A stretch of DNA of 64,000 nucleotides from Actinomortierella ambigua (Eukaryota > Mortierellomycota > Mortierellomycetes > Mortierellales > Mortierellaceae): NCBI GenBank assembly GCA_016098155.1, contig JAAAJB010000115.1, positions 1 through 64,000 on the forward strand, given 5' to 3'. Below the pieces are notes generated by a model. That model did not search any database. It saw nothing but the letters and a program-made list of their open reading frames with translations, and was not told the origin of the DNA. Position numbers and translations under genes: made by a program. The stretch's first letter is position 1, and the number at the start of each line of letters is the position of its first letter. Below are positions 57,698 to 64,000 of the stretch, piece after piece.

Positions 57698-59177
57698 ATG
57701 CGGTGCCGTTTCTTCCTCGGTCAATTGAGAACTCCAAGCTCCAAACAATCATCCACATATTTTTTTTCCCCCTCGATAAACCGTTGTGCCTACTTTACTC
57801 TTCTGGGGCCAATTGGACTGTACGAAGGAGGAAATGAAATCTCAAAGGACCACAGTTCTCGAAGGAGGCGGACCAACTGAGCCAGGCACACGAGAGAGAG
57901 AGAGAGAGAGAGAGAAAGAAAAGGGGGACATGTCCTATTTTTTTTTTTTAGCCGCACCGCATATTGCTGGCTGCCATGCGAACCGTTCTTTCTTGCCTGC
58001 TGCTGCCAGAGACAGAGCCACGCGCCTCGCAGAAGGGGAGCTTGGGCAGTGTCGTTCACATCCCACCCGCTGACTATCATGTCAACGCATGTCTTCATTC
58101 CCCCACCCCCCCCTCTTCCTCCTCTTCTTCTTGCTCAGGTTCTACCTGATGCCTTCCTCTGCTGCCCCACCCCTCGTTCTGTGCCCCCCCTTGATAGTCG
58201 TCCATATGTCGCGTTTTGCCTAACCCCCACCCGTGCCCCCCTCGCCGTCCCTCCCTAACCCCTCCTACATCGGCCTCACTTTTTCTCTCTATCTCTCTTC
58301 TTCCCCGCTCTGTGAAGCGAGAGCAACATGAGAGATACCAAAAGAGGACGAGGCCCTTCTGGCAGCCCCCCTGCCTAGGATAACGTAGGCATTTGAGCAT
58401 GGCGAGAGAGAGAGAGAGAGAGAGAGAGAGGTTGGCTTGCGGTCAAGAGAAGAAAGAGCACGGGACAACATGTAACACGTTGCTGGGAGCATGTCGCACG
58501 CCCGTCAATAATTTGCCCGTCAGGTCGTCGTTTCTTTCTTTCTTGGTTTTTGGCCCAGCAATAGTGCCTCGATGTGGGCGGTGGTGGTGGTGGTGGTGGT
58601 GGTGGAAGGGCAGTTGTCTGTCGACAGGCTCTTTCGCCATGGTGTAAAAGTGCTCTCATTCTCCCTCTCTCTCTCTCTCTCTCTCTACCACTCAGACTTA
58701 GCTCAGTGCTTAAAAAATATCCGGTATTGAGAGTTCACTCTTGCACGCTTCTCTCTCACTCTCCACCAAGAAGGCTCACCCTCAACCTCTCACTTTTCTT
58801 TTTCTTCAACCTCGTCTGCTCTCTCTTTCTCACCCTCTGTCATCCTCACACTCTCACTCTCTCGTACTCTCACTCTCTCTTCACTCCCTCCCGTTCTCCC
58901 CTCTCCTCCACTCCTATTCCTACTCTCCTCTTTCTCCTTCCTCGCCAGTTTTTCTTCTTCGCGGCTGTCTGGAAGCCCAGTCCAGTCCAGTCCAGTCCAG
59001 TCCAGCTCTGGCTGTTCCACCACCCTGCTCATTGCCATTGCCATTGCCATTCCCCTTGCTCTCTCTCTCTCTCTCTTCTCTCTCTCTCACTCTCCCTCGC
59101 TTGCTCGCCCGTCCTTTATTTCATATTCTTCTAGCCCCCTCCCCCCAACCCACCATCCACCGTTCCCTCACAAAAGA

Positions 59178-59208
<31 letters not shown>

Positions 59209-59286
59209 GTGTGAGAGTGCGAGACACACGACAAAGTGTGTTGCTTTGCAACGGGGCACCTTTGAATTCCATCGACCAACCTACGC
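57698..59286. other. Gene-free stretch before the MAK/Ime2-like kinase
   Basis: 1.6 kb, mostly simple sequence: (GA) runs at about 57892-57915 and 58404-58430, a (GGT) run at 58580-58605, CT tracts from 58663 onward, a CCAGT tandem near 58979-59003 and CA/poly-A at 59180-59208. The pyrimidine-rich 58640-59160 part is probably promoter or 5' UTR of the kinase. No gene or RNA recognised. Confidence 0.6.
58404..58605. repeat. (GA)n and (GGT)n microsatellites
   Basis: Perfect GA repeat of about 13 units at 58404-58430 and a GGT repeat of about 8 units at 58580-58605, separated by unique DNA. Confidence 0.85.
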
Positions 59287-62200
59287 ATGCCAACTCTGCC
59301 AATGGGTTCATCCAATCCCTCGCCCATGTCGACTTCACCGCGCTGTCCTGTCACGACCATCGAGCTGACATTCCAGAGGGTGACCCTGCCTCCTGGCCCC
59401 CCCGTAGCCAACCGTCGCTTTCGAAGTCACTCGTCGGCCGCTGCCACAGCCGCCTGGAGACCCCCCTCTACCTCGTCCTCGCGCCAGTACCTCGCACCAA
59501 GCCTTGCACCATGCTTTCCACCAGTACCTGTGGGCACACCTACACTTGCACCCAGGTTTAGATCGACTCCTGCCTTTGACAACCCTCCAGCAGAGTCTAG
59601 CAGAGACGCACCTCCCCTGGAACCTCGACAACCACGCACGGCTGTGTCTCCTGTGCCATACATATCCATGCCTGCTCGTGCGATCTGCACCCCCTCCTCA
59701 CCCCCAGACTTGTCCACCCCTCCTCGGACGTCGATAACAACCGATTGTCAGAGCCTCCCTCCACAAGGCCTCCCTAGCACTGTTTTCTATGGTCATGCAA
59801 CAGGCCATCAACAACAACAACAACAACAGCAGCAACAGCATCACCACCATCAGCATCATCGAAATCAACAGCAGCAACATCATCAGTGCCCAACGCTACC
59901 AAACCTGCCAACACTGTCACCCATTGCCTGTGTAGTGCCTCCTGCTTCAACGTCCATCCCCATGGCATCGACACCTCCCCACCCACCCTCCACCAATGGT
60001 GGCCTTGCAACGCCACCGGTCATGACCCCTCGGTCCATGAGCGAGTTCGACAACGTTAGGGACCTTGGCGATGGGTCTTTTGGCTCTGTCTTTGAAGCAC
60101 GGCACAAAAGCACTGGCGAACTGGTAAGGTTTATCTTTCTCTCTCCTTGTGTTCTGCTTCCACCCCCATTGATGCATTGATGGCGGCTTCAAAGTTTAAT
60201 TAGAACCTTTATCGGATGGTTGGGGATTTGACCCCACAATTGCAACACAACACACTGCACGAAACGCTAATTGGTCGTGGATTGTTGTACTCATCCATCA
60301 GTTCGTTGGCGCCAAAAAAAAAAATCAATAATCACGCTACTGAAAACGCGTATTTGTAAATGTGTGCGCGTGCCTTTCACCCTGCACATGGTACGCAGGC
60401 ACATGCACAGTGCCTTGCTCCCCCCCCCCCGCCGCAATCAACAACATGCCCTAGCTACCACTGGTTTGACTTACTGGAATGGATTAATGCACGCAGCTGC
60501 ATGACTTCCCCCCCCCTCCTTCGGCAGTTCTAAGACAGACGGAAGGACTGTTGGAATGGCCCGTGCCGTTGGAAGGTTTCTTTTCTGTCTCTACATCGTT
60601 GCTAACAAGACACATACACTCATTTCGGTGTCAAACGGAACAGGTGGCTATCAAGAAGATGAAGAAGCGTTTCAGCTCTCAGAGTGAATGTCGATCTCTG
60701 CGTGAGGTCAAGGTAAGATACCCCCCACTTGTTTCTATGGCGTCCCTTAGGACACAGTGTGTCATGCTTTGAGAAACACTTCGTTTAATAAGCTAATTGT
60801 CTCACCCTTTTCTATTCTTCTGTTACCGTGCAGGCACTAGAGCAGTTGCGATCAGGACCAAATATCGTGCGAATGTACCACTTTTTCCTCGAGAAGAAGG
60901 AACTCTACATGGTGTTTGAGCTCATGGAGGGTAACTTGTACCAGATGATGAAGGACAGACGCGGCCGTTTCTTAGAGGAGTCCACCATCCGAACACTTGT
61001 GTAAGCTGGGTGTTTTTTTTTGTTTAGTCTGACAGCAGACTCTCAAGAATCGAGAGGAAATAGCATTGGAAAAGTGTTCCCCTCTCCCCCATCTCACTAC
61101 GTCAGAATTTTCCCTCATTCTCCTTTTCCCTTTCTCCCTTCTATGCATCCCTTAGTTTTCAAGTGCTTCGCGGTGTACAGTACATGCATTCCAAAGGCAT
61201 CATCCACAGAGACCTCAAGCCTGAAAATCTGCTCATCTCAGGGAACACAGTCAAGATTGCTGATCTTGGTTTGGCAAGGGAGGTCAAGAGCAGACCACCA
61301 TACACCACCTATGTTAGCACGCGATGGTATGCCCCTCCTTAATCTCAGGATCGACTCCCTGACGCCATTCCCTTGTGCGCCTGTACCTGTACCTGTACTA
61401 ACTCCTTTTTTATCTTCTACCATCCTGATGTAGGTACCGAGCACCAGAGGTTTTACTGCGCTCGTCTCAGTACACCGGCGCAATAGATTTGTGGGGGGTG
61501 GCCACTATCGCTGCCGAGCTGTTTACCCTCAAACCTCTATTCCCTGGAAATAGCGAGCTGGATCAGCTGCATCGGATATGTGAAGTTCTTGGACACCCTG
61601 CTCAGCATACTCAAGATGCTAGCTCACTCGACAACTCCTCCATTGGCATTGGTGGCGAGTGGAAGGATGGTCTTCGACTAGCCTCTCGTCTTGGTGTCGA
61701 GTTTCCAGTGGTATGACATCGCCCATACCTTCTGCATTTGGCGATGATTCAACTCCAACTCAACTCCATCCCATGCTAACCTTGTACTCAACCTCGCTTG
61801 CTGCCAATAGTTCTCTTTGAAAACCCTTCGTGAAAAGATCCCTAGAGCCACAGATGAGGCCCTCGAATTGCTGGAGAAGATCTTCAAGTATGAACCCAAG
61901 CAGCGTGCGACAGCCTATCAGTCTCTACACCTACGCTGGTTTCAGGAGGAGGAGGGCATCGAGAGCGAGTTGCGAGAGATCACGGAGATACAACCTGTCC
62001 CAGATAAGCGGAGGAGCATGTTTGCCGGTTTGCGACCTGGCTCGAACAAGAAGGATTCCAAGGATTCGAAAAGAGATTCTCTCCCGCTGGCGAGCAATGG
62101 CAATACCAAAGACAAGGAGAGGGAAAAGGACAAAGACACTAAAGAAAAAGAGAAGGACAAGGACAAAGAGAGGGAGAGGGAGAATGACAAGGACAGGGAT

Positions 62201-63322
62201 TCTGGCGGAGCTTCAAGCATCTTTGGCAACCACAAAGGAAAGCTTTGGGTGTCAAGTCAATCGAGTCCACCGGTCGCGACAGCTATTTCGCCTGTCACCA
62301 CACCCTCGCCACCTGTTGCCTCAGCAATGCCACTCGTTGCGTCAGCCATGGTTCCTTGGGCAGCCTCAACAGCTGCGGCTTTAACACAAGAATCAATTCC
62401 CATGTCGATCGACCCTGTACCCATATCTGATCCTATTGCGCAACATGAGCCCCAGCAAATGGTACTTCAGGAAAGCTTTGACTTACCAGAGATCACGCCC
62501 ATTTCGCCACTCATGGCCTTCCCGACTGGTGTCAGTCTGTTCCAGGCGCTCACCAAGCTCACTTCACGGTCACCGTCTGGATCTCCTGACAAAAACCACC
62601 GGAGGATATCGTCATCCGCGTCAGCACCATCCTTTTCACCACCCAACCTTTCGCCGCCAGCTCCCCCTTCTGTGCCACAGTTCCCGCCTACACAACTTTG
62701 CACACAAAGCATCTGCGAGGATATCGAGTGGGGCAGAAGCGCTATGGAGGAGAGCGAGCGTATGGTCCCGCACCTGGATACCTACATGGACCGACCAGAC
62801 GAGTATGTCATTCGTCGTCCAGTGGCCGTTGCCCCCACAGCGCAAGCAAACGTACGCTTCAATCGTGGAAGAATTTTGTCGTTCAGGCCGCCTTCCGCCC
62901 AACCACCACCACCACCACCTCCTCTTGAACGACAGGCCAGCAACACGAGTGAGTGCAGCTATGTGAGTAGCGCCAGCCGGGGCGCAGAGGTTCCGGACAT
63001 TGACTATCGCCCTCCTCGGTACTCACCTGCAACTGTTCCGGGGTATAACATACCATCGATGGGCATGCCGATATCAATCGACATTATGTCTGCAAGCCTG
63101 TCGTCTACGATCACCACGATCTCCACCATCCCAACCATGTCGACTAGTCTTCAGGACGAGATTGAAATGGCACTCACTCGACTGCACGGCGAGTCCGCCT
63201 TGACGTTCTCCCTGTCGGGAGCAGCGACTACTCCTTCGCCGACACCCTCATCGTCATCTCAAGGGTGGTCCATTCCATCCCTTGACTCTCAACCAGCCGT
63301 GCTGTCGCTTCGCTGCAGCTAA
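59287..63322 (+). CDS. CMGC protein kinase of the MAK/ICK/Ime2 (RCK) group
   Basis: Six exons (59287-60123, 60644-60712, 60834-61000, 61156-61326, 61434-61710, 61811-63322) encode 1010 residues. A 255-residue Pro/Ser/Thr leader with a Gln/His tract precedes the kinase domain: P-loop [12 protein letters not shown], catalytic Lys in [10 protein letters not shown], loop [13 protein letters not shown], then ADLGLAREV (DLG where DFG is usual), activation loop [16 protein letters not shown] with the dual-phosphorylation TxY motif, and [20 protein letters not shown]. The group controls cilia length in animals and meiosis in yeast (Ime2). The 500-residue tail has an extreme Lys/Asp/Glu block (about 62105-62200), then Pro/Ser-rich disordered sequence. 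The start at 59287 is the first in-frame ATG after a CT-rich leader; a later ATG at [13 protein letters not shown] would give a kinase without the leader. Confidence 0.9.
59811..59885. repeat. In-frame CAA/CAG/CAT repeat (poly-Gln/His)
   Basis: Mixed CAR and CAY triplets encode a Gln run followed by His/Gln in the disordered leader of the kinase. Interrupted codons suggest moderate stability. Confidence 0.85.
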
Positions 63323-63502
63323 GGAGTCATATCCTGAGCGGCGTATACCAAATGTAATGATTGTACAATTATAAAATAAAAGTTTCTGTTAGATTCATAG
63401 GAGGGAGTGGGATATCCGCAGACATGCCCCCTGTGACTGGGGTCATCGAATTTGTATGAAAGCAGAACAGGAAGGAATTGACTTTTTACCACGATTTACA
63501 CC
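63323..63502. other. Kinase 3' end and DBR1 promoter
   Basis: 180 bp between tandem plus-strand genes. An AATAAAA at 63374-63380 is a good polyadenylation signal for the kinase, leaving little room for a DBR1 promoter. Confidence 0.6.
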
Positions 63503-64000
63503 ATGAGGGTACGAACGATGGACATGTGCGTGGATCAATCAATGGCTCAAGGACATTAACCTAATTGCGCTCCCTTTCTATCTGAGCATTCCGTAGATTG
63601 CAGTGGAAGGATGCTGCCATGGTGAGCTGGATGGGATTTACAGGGAAATTGCACACCAGGAGCGCCAGGGAGGCTTCAAGGTGGACCTGCTTCTTATCTG
63701 TGGCGACTTTCAGGTGGGTGTTCGCGCTCATATCGCTCATTGCCTTAGTCGAGGAACTTGGAGGTCATCTACTATCACCAATGCTTTAGAAGCTCACGCC
63801 TAAATGCCCCCCCCCTCTCTCTCTTTAGGCCATAAGAAACGAAGCAGATTTGGAAGCAATGGCAGTACCACGCAAGTTCTTGCAACTGGGCACTTTCCAC
63901 AAGTACTACTCAGGTGAACAAATGGCGCCTATCCCCACGGTGTTCATCGGAGGCAACCACGAGTCTAGTAGCTATCTATGGGAACTGTAAGTTACACTTA
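63503..64000 (+). CDS. DBR1: Lariat debranching enzyme (5' part, cut by the window end)
   Basis: Nuclear metallophosphoesterase that hydrolyses the 2'-5' bond of intron lariats. Visible exons: 63503-63508 (ATGAGG only), 63597-63713 and 63829-63986, followed by a GTAAGT donor; the rest lies beyond the window. Joined, the start [17 protein letters not shown] matches the family start, including GCCHGE, where Cys replaces the first metal Asp of other metallophosphoesterases. [40 protein letters not shown] and [16 protein letters not shown] are all canonical. The two-codon first exon would be missed by most gene finders. Confidence 0.93.

Noticed and set aside
58574..59214. Overlapping Ser/Leu-rich ORFs
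   Set aside because: They are created by GGT and CT microsatellites in the kinase upstream region.

Overview
The window reads as nuclear DNA of a filamentous fungus, most likely an early-diverging one (Mucoromycota or Mortierellomycota-like; this placement is inference). The reasons are many short introns with GTRAGT-type donors and TAG/CAG acceptors, fungal genes (PRM1, SEC66, MKT1, RCF1, TAP42), and genes shared with animals that many yeasts lack (CZIB, CCDC43, a one-piece HIRA, a MAK/Ime2-type kinase, a phagocyte-type NADPH oxidase). There is no rRNA, tRNA, CRISPR array, operon or intact transposon that I can recognise. Simple repeats (GA/CT, poly-A/T, GGT, CAG) are abundant. Almost all gene models were built by hand from splice sites; exon sums are multiples of three except in CZIB, where the first exon is unresolved.

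Layout: 1-600 is a CATC-rich minisatellite. 1271-5744 (-) TPP2; 6740-7503 (+) RCF1; 7997-9484 (-) COX10; 9823-11203 (+) TAP42; 11601-11999 (+) a VOC/glyoxalase-fold protein. 12.0-13.7 kb looks empty. 13739-24253 (-) holds two paralogous ferric reductases, each preceded by a long spacer rich in GATA sites of the iron-repressor type. 25687-26371 (+) a small DUF6787-like membrane protein; 26508-28007 (-) a metallo-beta-lactamase-fold hydrolase; 28100-30046 (-) PRM1; 30610-31873 (-) CZIB; 31983-32990 (-) CCDC43; 33707-34801 (+) an orphan type I membrane protein; 34967-39445 (-) HIRA; 39682-42458 (-) MKT1; 42712-44654 (-) a Baeyer-Villiger-type flavin monooxygenase; 45034-46829 (-) a class V PLP enzyme (Egt2-like); 47354-49274 (-) a TMEM198-like membrane protein; 50227-51134 (+) a SAM methyltransferase; 51425-52341 (+) SEC66; 52547-53252 (-) SUB1/PC4; 53550-54679 (+) MED4; 54927-57697 (+) NADPH oxidase; 59287-63322 (+) MAK/Ime2-like kinase; 63503-end (+) DBR1, cut by the window edge.

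How the parts relate: most genes are independent housekeeping genes. Three neighbour sets look meaningful. RCF1 and COX10 (both cytochrome c oxidase biogenesis) are adjacent. SUB1 and MED4 (both RNA polymerase II cofactors) share a 297-bp divergent promoter. The two ferric reductases lie in about 8 kb that carries most of the window's ATCWGATAA-type sites, suggesting an iron-regulated locus. The flavin monooxygenase and PLP enzyme are tandem neighbours, with a methyltransferase about 3 kb further on, and could form a small metabolic group, but this is weak.
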